A stretch of DNA of 64,000 bases from Sialis fuliginosa (Eukaryota; Arthropoda; Insecta; Megaloptera; Sialidae), in contig OY540821.1 of the NCBI GenBank assembly GCA_961205875.1, forward strand, positions 14,880,001 through 14,944,000. The letters run 5' to 3'. Each line of letters opens with the position of its first letter. The stretch's first letter is position 1. Below, in pieces: positions 16,701 to 27,357 of the stretch. Both the position numbers and the translations under genes were made by a program. The notes under the pieces were generated by a model. It was given only the letters and a program-made list of their open reading frames with translations. It was not told where the DNA came from and ran no database searches.

Positions 16701-17762
16701 AAAAGTTGAACTGTTCAAACCGCAGGTCTGTATCTCAAACCGTTCTCGAGATATAGCCTCTCAAAGTTTCAGTTTTTTCAAAATTTTGAAGAAAAATGGC
16801 CCTAACTTTTGAACGTGTGGTCGGAATTGATTTTAGTTGACGGATTTGAAATCAGCGTGTCAAAATCTATATAATGACATGTATAATACTTTAAAATCCA
16901 ACAAAAAAATTTTGGTCAAAAATCGACATTTTTTTAAGGTATACCCCTTTGAATTTTTTCGATTTTTCGTGAAATTTTTTTTGTCCGAGTTTTAAGGTAT
17001 TATACATGTCATTATATAGATTTTAACACGCTGATTTCAAATCCGTCAACTAAAATCAATTCCGACCACGCGTTCAAAAGTTATGGTCTTTTTTCTCCAA
17101 AAATTTTAAAAAACTAAAACTTTGAGAGGCTATATCTCGAGAACGGTTTGAGATACAGACCTGCGGTTTGAACAGTTCAACTTTTCACGCCATTTTCTAT
17201 ACAATAAACATACTTTTAACGAAATCAAAAATTCAAAAAATTTTAGTGAAATTTCATGCAGTGAACTTCAACTCGTCATACAATCGACTAAAATACAAGA
17301 AAATAAGACGCATTTTTGTACCAGAACTTGCAATATTTTCAAAATAGCGGTAATATGTTGTTTTTCATGCATCCGTTTCCGAGTTGTGAGCATTTTTATT
17401 AAATATACAAATTGAAATGCTTATAACTCAGGGACGGACTTATACAAAAATAACCACTATTTTGAATTTACCGCGAGGTCAGCTTCAAAAATTCCGTAAT
17501 ATAAACCTGTATTTATTTTATTATCAAATGCTTTTTTCATGTTATTTGTAATTGTCATTTAAAATGACTCAGCTTGTTTATTACATGTAAAAATATATCG
17601 TAATTTTTTCAGTCAACCATTTGGAAACCATTACCGACAGTTGCTTTCGGATCAATGGCAACAATTGCTGGTCTCATGGCTTTGTTGTTCCCAGAAACCA
17701 AGAATACATCATTACCTGATACTGTAGAAGAAGCAAAAAATATTGGAGAATTGAAAGAATAA
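7795..17762 (+). CDS. Organic cation transporter-like protein, SLC22 family (OCT-A)
   Basis: Eight coding exons: 7795-7946, 8910-9159, 10396-10502, 11164-11318, 12779-13101, 15526-15835, 16289-16470, 17613-17762; 542 aa, every junction GT-AG and in phase. Predicted 12-helix major facilitator carrier of the plasma membrane, moving organic cations or zwitterions. Helix 1 (exon 1) ends RIPEYR. Exon 2 is the long cysteine-containing extracellular loop typical of SLC22 (C..PEC, SRC, TC, SC). Across the exon 3/4 junction lies the MFS signature DRYGRK (about residues 169-174). Exon 5 carries PESVRWLLSKGR, the SLC22 PESxRWL motif, then the cytoplasmic loop. Exon 7 has TTEMFPTSVRHS. The C-terminus is LPDTVEEAKNIGELKE. 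Substrate cannot be predicted. Candidate poly(A) signal AATAAA at 17921. Introns 5 and 7 hold large repeats. Most diverged of the three complete copies. Confidence 0.93.
12190..12530 (+). repeat. Interspersed repeat family R1, copy 2 (OCT-A intron 4)
   Basis: Inverted relative to 196-495 and in the same orientation as 55771-55945. Shared with the third copy: ACAAGGAAAGATA, then ACAAATAACACATTACCTA and CGTTGTTACCATATC. This is the most complete of the three copies. Non-coding. Confidence 0.8.
13571..13728 (+). repeat. Interspersed repeat family R2, copy 1 (OCT-A intron 5)
   Basis: Matches 55309-55474 in the same orientation, with shared blocks TGTTGATATTTGATTACTAC and CTGAATTAGAAATAT and the ATTAATCTA-CATA segment followed by TTCAACTGTCTTA. 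Non-coding. Confidence 0.75.
13750..14012 (+). repeat. Interspersed repeat family R3, copy 1
   Basis: Resembles 36118-36350 in AP1 intron 6 throughout: both contain TATTTATTAATTATTATATT followed by ATCATAG, a TTTACATTGTTT segment, a conserved middle, and end in GACTTTGGTAATTAAATT. It lies directly between repeat R2 and the CCGT-microsatellite element, so three repeats are nested or abutted here. Confidence 0.65.
14015..15154. repeat. Composite repeat element with (CCGT)n and internal tandem units (family R4)
   Basis: Begins AGGGTTCCGAAG and ends with the inverse CTTCGGAACCCT near 15115-15126, followed by the short palindrome ACATACACGAGTGTATG in inverse. Positions 14051-14118 are a CCGT microsatellite. 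From about 14440 to 15000 two copies of a roughly 283-bp unit run in tandem; each contains AATGGCGCCTGTAGGGGGCT, a C-run and a segment with GACTACCAACGACAAATACT; a partial, more diverged unit precedes them (about 14290-14420). A truncated inverse copy of the element lies at 18429-18702. Non-coding. Confidence 0.8.
16572..17312. repeat. Large fold-back (inverted-repeat) element in OCT-A intron 7
   Basis: Two arms of about 340 bp (16572-16912 and 16972-17312) are near-perfect reverse complements separated by about 60 bp. The arm includes CGTCTTATTTTCTTGTATTT at the outer end, GGCTATATCTCGAGAACGGT in the middle and CATGTATAATA near the centre. The transcribed intron could form a long hairpin. 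A second, smaller imperfect hairpin (about 17330-17480) follows directly. No transposase frame is present, so it is non-autonomous. Confidence 0.88.
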
Positions 17763-18428
17763 AACAGTTTTTATTTATATTTTGTATATTCTAATTTTTG
17801 CTACGATTCAATTAATACAACTAAATTAATTTATAAGGTAAATTGACATATTACAATAATATATTTTGATCTCAAATGTATTCACTAATTGTAAGTGTTA
17901 ATCCAGCAAATTTGAATGACAATAAATTCTTTTTTTTTTCTACATATCTATATTTTTTAATGTAGAACCATTTTCAGCCTAAAACAAATAATAAGTAGGT
18001 ATATATTTTTGTTAAAAACTTTCCTTAAGTTAATAATTTTTTAATGTGATATTTCACCCCCACGGGGATGGCGATTTCGAAGTCTACGCAAGCGAAGCCG
18101 CGCGAATAACAGCTACTTACCTATATAATTTTTAGATATTTATGTCTATAATAATATATAATATAATAAAATAGTATATTATTTTTTTCTGTCCTAACTT
18201 ATCTACTTAAAAAATTTATATATAATATCATATATATAATATTGGAATGTATTATAGTCATTGTTATTTATTACCTAAATAATTTCTAGATATATGTACA
18301 TATATAATATATATGTAGATACTTCAATAAAATAGTAGATTATATTTTTTCCCGTTCTAACTTATCTAATTTATTTATTTTTAACTATTAAAATGATAAA
18401 AAACTAGTAAATAAAATAATAAATTGTC

Positions 18429-18702
18429 CAAGACATACACGAGTGTATGCCATAAGGGTTCCGAAGTACATAATACGTGGACTGTTTAGAGCCACTTACA
18501 AGTGCATTTTTGAGTTAGAAAATAAAATAAAATATAGACTCAAATTCTTCTAATTGAGATCTACTTTTTCCTATTTCTCTAAAATTTGAAATGATGATCT
18601 ATGTCTAGAGGGCATGTTCAGTAAAAATTTCAAGTTTCTAGCTTATATAGTTACGGACAGATGGACGACAAAGTGAGATTAATAGAATTTCTTCGGAATC
18701 CT
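18429..18702 (-). repeat. Truncated inverse copy of repeat family R4
   Basis: Starts with ACATACACGAGTGTATGCCA and AAGGGTTCCGAAGTAC, which are the inverse of the end of the element at 14015-15154, and finishes with AATTTCTTCGGAATCCT, the inverse of its start. It lacks the long tandem units and nearly all of the CCGT run. The two copies flank the 3' half of OCT-A in opposite orientation. Confidence 0.75.
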
Positions 18703-19643
18703 AAAAAAAAAACACAAACATTACTTGAACCGATAACCGGTAATGTGTTTTTCGGTTCGGTTCAGGTTCAGTTCGGTTCGATAAAAAATTTCGTTCTGGA
18801 TCCGGTTTTCGGTTCGGGTTCGGGTTCGGTCCGACTCCCTGCTCAACACAATTGTGAAATTATGCAATTACTGACAAATATTATAAATAATGTTACTTTA
18901 TGATGTTTATTTGCTTTTATTTAAAAAAAATCGATTTGTTTTGTTACATATTATTATAAATCACGGTGTATTCATGTACTTACGTTTCATTTCAGGAACG
19001 TAGTAAGTATTTATTTATTTATTTACTAAAAAAACTTTACTTTGTTCATTTGTATTCATTATTCCACATATTCGCATAAAATTACTAATGATTTTATTTT
19101 AAATATCAGTTGAAACTAACCAGTTTTTCTTACTTTGATAAATACCTACGTATATTATTAAATATTAAATTATTAAATAAAATAATCAATACTGGCCCCG
19201 TGCAATAAAACTATTTTGTATTTTTGAGGCTATACATTCTGAAAGGTAAAAAAAAAACTGTTTGTATGTTTCTTTCGATTTGACACGAAAACTATTAAAC
19301 CGATTTTGATGAAAATTTCACTGTCTAAAAGCCAAAGACCCTTGAATAAATTTAGGTTGATTTACAACAGGCACGTATTAAGGAAACTTGTCATTGTTAT
19401 TTTGTAATAAAAAAGAAAAATGATGATGCATTTAAAATTTCAAACAACAATTGATATTAAATAATTTAGTTAGGCGCGTTTTGTAATCATTCATTGATTT
19501 TGAAATAAACACGGCCGCAACCATAGAGAAATTCTAGTTTATAATACAAAAAAATTGAAATTATTAAAAATTGTGTTGATTTTTCAAACAACAAATTTTA
19601 AGAAATGTTTTTACATACCCTTCCTATATTCGGCCCTGTATTT

Positions 19644-19664
19644 ATGCAAATCCACGTGAGACAT
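19644..19664. promoter_or_regulatory. Conserved upstream block of OCT-B (octamer plus E-box)
   Basis: A block with ATGCAAAT (POU octamer) directly followed by a CACGTG E-box, 631 bp before the OCT-B start. The same 21 bases occur unchanged at 26979-26999 before OCT-C. A second ATGCAAAT lies about 120 bp downstream in both genes. Conservation may only reflect recent duplication, so a regulatory role is inferred. Confidence 0.4.
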
Positions 19665-20274
19665 TTTTTTTTAGAAATCATCATAAAGTTTAACGTAACA
19701 AGTGTTAACTGTTTATACAAACATATTATTTACCCTCTCCTTCTTTGCATTTTACATATAAATGAATAGTTACGAATATGCAAATTACAAAATGTTTTGT
19801 CTTTAAGAAAACGAATGATCTGCAGAAATTGTGAAGTATTGTTATAAATGAAAATTAGATTTCAAATGGAATATTGTTTTGTATTATAATAAAAATTACA
19901 GTTTTACAAAATGTGTTATAAATGGATATTGGTTTAGTGGTTAAAATAATTTTTAAATCAATTTTAAGTATTTTTTATTTATTTGAATAGATAGCTTTTT
20001 GTTATTTATTTATTAAAAAATATAATATATTTTTTTAAATTAAAAATACGTATACATTTAGTAAAGAAAATAATAAATAAGATCATTAATATTAAGAATA
20101 CAACATTCAACAAAATAATATTGATATTAATTGAATCATAAAATATAAATAATATTATTTATTTTGTTATAAATTTTATTGTTTTTCTAAAAAAAAAAAA
20201 CTATAAAATTATAAATAAAACTAAAGTAATTTAATTAATAATACGTGTTTTGAGTGACTTAATTTATACACAAA

Positions 20275-23200
20275 ATGTCTGAAGCAGAAAATATAGATGT
20301 CGACACTGTACTGCGGAAGATGGGATTCTTCGGGAGACACGAAATAAGGAATTGTATTTTATATTTTATCCCTGTTGTATTCACATCGATGTTTACAATC
20401 AATTTTATTTTTACTGCTGGAGTTCCAGAATATAGGTAAATGCACTAATTTATTTATTATGTTCAAAAGAATAATTAATTTCTCTACATATCAAATTTTA
20501 AATACATACACAACATAATAGAATCCGCTACTCTGATAAAAGATTTTGTTTTGGTTTTGGTTAATTAAGTGAAATCGTAAAAATACAAAATCTATTATTT
20601 TTTTTTCATTATAATATAAAGTTTTTAAGTCATTAAAAATAGTTAAATGTTTTTATTTGTATTTGTACCTCGTAGATCTAATCAAGATCTATAATTTAAG
20701 ACCAAAACCCGCGTTGTAGCTGCTATGAGTGTCGAGATATACTAATTATAAATCTACGCTAGCGCGTAAACTGATCTCTGCGCGTTACATCAAGTTTCTG
20801 AAATGCCCACCCAATATCTGTTCGATAAAAATAATTTTATGCTACACAAACAATAAAAATACAAACATAAAGTTTTTATTTGTGAAATGTGTAAAAAATA
20901 CTCGAATCATAATTTATAAAGATAATTGCAAATATACCTACATCAAACTGTATTTGCAATAAATACAATTATTTATTTATATTTTCCAAGGATGATTACA
21001 TACGTATTTAAATAAACAACAATAATAAAATTAAATATATGGCATTTTCATGTAAATAATAATTTAAATAAATAAAACTATTAATATATTTATTTTAGAT
21101 GTGCTATTCCTGAATGTGAAAATCCTTCAGACACTGAACTGTATCCAGAATGGCTGAAAACTGCAGTTCCTTTTAAAGATCAATATCCGAGTAGATGTAC
21201 TAAATTCCCTTATAACTACAATTTCAATAATTCTGCTGCGAATGGAACGTGTTCGGAGAATAACTTCAACAGGAATGCTATTGAAAAATGTGATGACTTT
21301 GTTTTTGATACAGAAAAAATAACAATTGCGAATGACGTAAGCGAAAATTTAATTAATATATCAAATATAAAATTATTTACAATGTAAGTATATTTCAGAC
21401 ATAAGAAACTAATAAAGATAGATTGTACAAGTATAAACATTTTTTATTAATGTAAATGGGTAAAATTCGTTGCAGATAAACTTGTCCCAGAAGATTATTG
21501 TTAGTTACATTCAAACTTAGATAATATTTTGGAATCAATAAACAAAGCACCGTATTAATTAAACATCTTTTATAAAAAGAAATAAATTCCACTTAAAATT
21601 ACTTTTTTAAAGTAATATAGTGGTCAATAAAGGTAACAAAGTTGTTTTCTATATAAACAAATATGTAAAATTTTAAGTGGGATTTATTTCTTTTTATAAA
21701 AGATGCTTTGTTTATTGATTCCAAAATATTATCTTAGTTTGAATGTAACTAACAATAATCAATGGTTTTTCTTCTGGGACAAGTTATTCTGCAACGAATT
21801 TTGAAATGACCCAAATAACAGTAATCGTTACGTTATTTAAATAACTATACAAATTGTATTATTATTAAAGGGCCAGGCATTTACGAGTATTTCAAAGAAC
21901 CATTTGATATTATCAATAGTTCATAAATAAATGCCTGGTCCTTTAAATGATACACCCTGTATACAGAATGAAATACTGACTTTTAAATCTATAAAACAAC
22001 AAATATTACAATTCTGATGCAATGCATCATACCTTTTTTTAGTATGATGACAGAGTACAAAATATATTAGGTATATGACAATAATATTTATCATTTTACC
22101 AAAATGTCTTAATATATAATCTTCTGTTTCCTCCGTTGTCGTTCGTCTGTATATCTGTCTATCCTTCCATTACAGTTGAAATTTTAATAAAACATGCAAG
22201 TGAAGATCCTCATACATAATTTTTGAAAAAGAGGGCTCCATAGATTTTTAAGTTAGATTAATAAAAATTTTATATACTTATTGTTGAGTATCAAAATCCA
22301 TTCTTAATCGGTAAAACATGAAGTTAAAAATGGCATTCATATATCCCCCTCCCTCTATCATTGACTTTAAAATCTAAAAATATTTTAGAGAAAAAGTTTT
22401 TCAATAAAATTTTTTTTTCAACTATTGTTCTTACACGTTTTTCAAAATTTGCAATAATTAAAGTAGGGGGCTGATGGCACGGAAGTGAGTAGAAGCTATA
22501 ATGAATTTTCTACGGTTATATTTATGCTATTTCCTGTTTCCGGGTAAACGTCATATTTCTGGCAATTATACACTATTAAGCATCTTATGAATTTTTCAAG
22601 TTGGTCAAATTTAGAACCAAATCAATGAAATCACCACCTTTATGGAAGTTAATAAATTAGAATCATATGTAATAAAATATAATAACAAAATAGATTATAA
22701 TAAAAATCAAAAACTGCGAACATTGTAGTGTTTAGAAACCACTTATTTGAAAGCAATATTTACATATCTATTGAAATCTACATGCCAAATATGATTCATG
22801 AAATATCATTTAGGTTATGTAAATGTTTCATTTTACTATTTGTAGATACAAGCAAAAATAACGTGACCAAAATAAATAAAGAAAATATACAAATGTTACG
22901 TCACAAGTATAGATATATCTAAATACAATGAATACTTATATATTTTACGTATTAAAGAACTTTTTTAATTGTGCTAAAAATATACGGTCAACCATTTGAG
23001 GTTTAACTTAATTCACAGTATTAAACTAATTTAATTAAAAATAGAATACGTATATTATGTACAGAAATGTATAACGTCATGCATAACGAAGTTATTATAT
23101 TGTTAAAGTATAATTTTGGACTGCGTAGTGATACAAATTAGCATGGATTCTTAAATCAATTTCTGGGAAAATTATTTCAAATTAGGTCTCAGAAAAAATT

Positions 23201-26200
23201 ATGTATTTAGCAATGTAAGCAATTAGGTATCTTATAAATATATTTTTTATATTTTTGGTAGCATAGTGCAATTGTATAGGTCATGAATTTAATATTTTGA
23301 TGGTATTTCAGTTTGATATTCTCTGCGATGAAAATTTATGGATGTTAACGTTTATCGGAACAATTCATAACGTAGGAGAATGTTTATGTTTGCCTTTGAA
23401 CGGGTATTTCTCTGACAGGTATGTTAAATAATTTTCAAAATATTTATTTAGCAATAGTAAAACTTGCAAATAAACAGTTTTTTGAATTGAACTTTCACTA
23501 ATTAAAAAAGAAACTGTTTATTTTGCATTTCTTTTATTTAATGATAGTACATTTATTATAAATTTCGTCTGTATAATGTAAATATTTTTAAAAAAGAACT
23601 GATTTTAATGGGTATTTTTCAGTTCAAAATCTTAAGATCTTAGAATTATTTTAAGTTATACGATAATTGAATAAGAGCAGAACCGTACTAAGGAAAATTT
23701 ACAATTGATTCTTTTTACTAAATATAATATATGATAATATAAGAAAGACAATTTATATTGTTAAACTAGGTATACAAATATAGTATAAATAAACAGAATC
23801 TGTAGACATGATAAATATTTTAATATTAAATACATATATACAATTGTGAATTAAATCTACAAATAGAATTTCATAAAAGTATAATAATTATTATTGTAAA
23901 TAAAATAATAGATATTAATTTGAAAAAATCATAAAAATTTAAATAAAAGAAAATAATCTATTTATAATGGCAATTTTTCATAAATCAATATATACATATT
24001 TTTAGGTATGGTAGAAGAACTATGATGGTTCTAGGCGTTTTCTTCAGTGCAGTTGTCGGATTGATTAGATCGTTTTCAACTTCATATGCTTCGTTTGCAT
24101 TTTTAGAGTTCCTGGATCCATTTTTAGGATCAGGAGTATATGGTACAGCCGTGGTTTTAGGTAACAAATATACAAATGAAAATAAATAATAAAATTAATT
24201 AGTACGTTTCCATAAAATTCATATTGTTTTTCTATACTATACTTGAAAATTAATTAAGCATTTACAACCGTAATAGTCTAAGAGCTGATAACACCTTTTT
24301 CTGTTCCATCATGAAAAACGTGTATTCATGTATTGTACGTCATAAAAAAATAGTCCCAGCCCCACATCCGGGAACAAAGTGTATAAACTATTGCATTGAT
24401 GGTAGAAAGGGAGATAATAATATTTTGGTATCATTGACTGGATTCCAAAACATATTTGATATTTTTCTATAAATGTTTATTAAGATATTGCATCTCTTTA
24501 TTTCTTGAGGTGTGGGAGTTGAGATTATTTTATTAACACTTATCATGAGTTTGTCTAATCTTTAGATGAGGTAGAAAACATGCCACCAGCTCTTGGAGTA
24601 TAAATAATATCACTTTTTTTAACTTCCCGCTTGTAGATAAAGTTAAACTTATTTTTGTATTTTTAAATTTGATAAGCATATAAAAAACAAAAACTAGGTA
24701 TTCTTTTGTTTCTTTCATAGGAATGGAAACAGTTGAACCATCCAAACGTGTCATGGCAAGTTCAATCATTTGCAGCGCCTACGCTGTCGGTGAAGCCATA
24801 ATAGGTATAGTAGCCTGGCTAACTGTCTCATGGCGAACAATCCTGCAAATCATGTACGCTCCTGCTTTATTAATTATTGTTTACTTCTGGATGGTTCCTG
24901 AATCTGTGAGGTGGCTGATTGCAAATAAGAGATTCGATGACGTTAATAATATTTTATTTAAGTTGACGAAGAATAATAACGGGATAACGCCATATGTTGA
25001 GCTGCTATCCAATGAGAAACTGGTATGTATAATACAATTTTATATTGACAATACTAACAAAATAAATCATTTAGCGCCCTGTTCTTAAGTAATAAAGTAG
25101 TAAAAAATATTTTTTTTTCTAGGGTACAAAAACATACGATAGAGGAGAATCGAATTTATCAAATATATTCAAAAGTGTTCCACTAGTTTTAAGAATATTG
25201 TTTTGTTCGTTTTGTTGGATATCTTGCAACTTTGTATTCTATGGACTATCGTTGAATTCAGTTGCAGTGGCTGGGAATATATATTTGAACTTTATAATTG
25301 TATCTTTGGTTGAGATACCAGGATATATATCTTGCTACGTGTTCTTAGAGAAGTATGGACGTAAAGCTACACTTACTGGATCTTTTGTCGTTTCTGGAAT
25401 ATCTTGTATAGCATTTATACTCGTCGGTGAAGGTAAAAAATATTTAAGGTTACTTTAGGTAACAACAATTATATCTGTTATTTCGTCATGTGTAGAATAT
25501 GTTAAACATGGATACATAAAAAAATGACTTTTTTTTATTTTTAATTAATTAATTAATTCTTGATTCGTTATATATTATAAATCCAGGCGTATAAAACGAG
25601 ACTTACCTAAATCTTGTCTCGTCTAGTTTTAATTATGTCTTCAATATTTTTTTAACTAATAAAAAAATGATCTTAAAAGGAAGTTTATTTTCAGATCTTG
25701 TTTGGTTATGTTTTTTTCTTGGGTAAAAACACGGATGTATCAAAAAAACAACTTCTTTATTTATTAGCATTTATTGATTATATAATATCGGTCTCAGTTT
25801 CGGTCACGTGTACGAAACAAAACTGTTAATTGTAAAAAAAATCAACCCTTGTTTATTTTTAATTCTGACCTAATTTTTTAGGTAATAAATTTTTTTTTTC
25901 AGATCTCGTTTGGTTGCAGTTAACATTATCAATGATTGGAAAATTTGCAATTACAATTTCCTTTACCACAGTGTACATTTTCACAACAGAGCTTTTCCCA
26001 ACTCCAGTAAGACATTCCGTGCTCGGTATGTGTTCCATGTTTGGGAAAATTGGGGGCATTGTAGCTCCACAAATGCCTTTATTGGTATGTGCACTTACTA
26101 ATTTAATTTATGATATTTAGATGATAGAAAACTTTAAATAAAATTATAATTATGTATGTTTTAGGCAATTGTCTGGCAACATCTACCCGTCCTAATGTTT

Positions 26201-26332
26201 GGAGTTGTTTCAATATTATCAGGATTCTTGTCATTAGCTTTCCCAGAAACCATGAATGCCGCCCTACCTGAAACAATTGAAGAAGCAGAAAACTTAGGGA
26301 TTGAGAATATCTTAAAAAATAGTAAATCTTAG
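20275..26332 (+). CDS. Organic cation transporter-like protein, SLC22 family (OCT-B)
   Basis: Eight coding exons: 20275-20435, 21099-21336, 23312-23418, 24006-24160, 24721-25022, 25123-25432, 25903-26084, 26165-26332; 540 aa, all joins in phase with the same intron positions as OCT-A. Predicted 12-helix plasma-membrane carrier. Exon 1 encodes helix 1 ending GVPEYR; exon 2 is the extracellular cysteine loop; DRYGRR spans exons 3/4; [12 protein letters not shown] is in exon 5; [12 protein letters not shown] and [12 protein letters not shown] are in exon 7; the tail is [19 protein letters not shown]. The start is chosen because it follows stop codons in frame and matches the paralogue. Candidate AATAAA at 26382. 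Its coding exons are nearly identical to OCT-C, marking a recent tandem duplication. Introns 1 and 2 are longer and hold inserts that OCT-C lacks. Substrate unknown. Confidence 0.93.
21456..21814. mobile_element. Hairpin MITE-like element in OCT-B intron 2
   Basis: Left arm (about 21457-21560) with AAAATTCGTTGCAG, TGTCCCAGAAGATTATTGTT and ATCAATAAACAAAGCA is the reverse complement of the right arm (about 21690-21813), interrupted by a short loop. Termini read GGGT...ACCC. No open frame of note. Absent from the corresponding intron of OCT-C, so it probably inserted after the duplication or was lost from OCT-C. Confidence 0.8.
21868..21948. mobile_element. Small inverted-repeat element
   Basis: About 80 bp bounded by AAAGGGCCAGGCATTTA and its near-perfect inverse TAAATGCCTGGTCCTTT, with a partly palindromic centre. 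A tiny MITE or hairpin, followed by ACACCCTGTATAC, another common insect repeat end. Confidence 0.6.
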
Positions 26333-27357
26333 TATATGTGGAACATATTTTTAGAATCTTTTCAGTCTTATTTATTTCTTTAATAAATCTACCAGTATTA
26401 AAAGCATTTATAGTATATTAGCTAAAAAGTATCAAGAACTAAAAATGAAGATTATACCTATGCTTATTGGTATGTATTATAGTATGTGCAATTATATATA
26501 TATTATGTATTTTGAAATATATTTGTATATTTATTATTTGTGTTAATAAAAATAAAACAAATATTATTTGTATTTCTACACAGTTTAAAATAAAATAATA
26601 AAAATTATGAGTAATATTATTTTATTCATATAAATTCTTTAAAAGGATATTTTTCTACACATAAGGTAAATGACCTGAATATTGTTTTTGAAAAAAATTG
26701 TAGAAATAGTAGATTTCATATACAATTTATTATTTGTATTATTAACAGGAGTTATTAGAAAAAAAAATTTTATTTTAAATAACATTTAACAATAAATTAT
26801 TTATAGACATCCTTAATTGAAAATACATATTACCTAAGTATAAAAACATTGACACTAATAAAAATTGAATTTCTTTTTCAAACAACCCCCATACAACAGA
26901 CAAGTATAAGTAAAAATAAATTCATAGAAAAGTAATGCCTTTATAATACATATCCTTCTTAAATTCGTGCCTGCATCTATGCAAATCCACGTGAGACATC
27001 TTTTTAGTTATCATCATAAAGTTTAATGCATTGTTTCATATATTTAATGTTTATGTAAACATACTTACCCTCTCCTTATTTACATTTTACAAATATATAT
27101 ATACAGTTACGAATATGCAAATTTCAGAAAGTTACAAAAAAATGTGAAGTATTGTTATAAATGAAAATTATATTTCAAATATTGTTTTGTATCATTAATT
27201 TTACAAAATCATAAAAATATAAATAAATGGATATTTAATTTTTTTCCATACAAAATTAAAATAATTTTTTTTTAATAATATGCAAAATTAATAATAATAA
27301 AAAAGGACTACAGTAATATAATAATATCAATGTTTTGAGTGATTTAATTTATATAAA
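26333..27357. other. Intergenic region between OCT-B and OCT-C
   Basis: About 1 kb, very AT-rich, no gene seen. The first part is the OCT-B 3' flank (AATAAA at 26382). From about 26870 the sequence parallels 19570-20274 upstream of OCT-B, with shared blocks including the octamer/E-box block, CCCTCTCCTT, TTACGAATATGCAAATT and GTGAAGTATTGTTATAAATG. It therefore carries the duplicated promoter of OCT-C. Confidence 0.65.
26979..26999. promoter_or_regulatory. Conserved upstream block of OCT-C (octamer plus E-box)
   Basis: Identical to the 21-base block at 19644-19664 before OCT-B: ATGCAAAT followed by CACGTG, here 379 bp before the start codon. Regulatory function is inferred from motif content and conservation between duplicates only. 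Confidence 0.4.

Larger units (their letters stand above)
17763..20274. other. Intergenic region between OCT-A and OCT-B
   Basis: No gene supported. Holds the OCT-A 3' flank with AATAAA at 17921, a fragment at 18055-18120 containing CGAAGCCGCGCGAATAACAG (a typical lepidopteran repeat tail), an inverse truncated copy of repeat R4 (18429-18702), a GGTTC-rich simple repeat (about 18750-18830), and from about 19590 onward the upstream region shared with OCT-C. Confidence 0.65.

Noticed and set aside
18750-18835. GGTTC-rich simple repeat as a possible satellite or promoter
   Set aside because: Short irregular repeat of TTCGG/GGTTC words with no second copy in the window; looks like ordinary low-complexity sequence.
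25910-26101. Plus-strand open frame of 63 codons beside OCT-B exon 7
   Set aside because: Alternative frame of exon 7; the transporter frame carries the family motifs [12 protein letters not shown].
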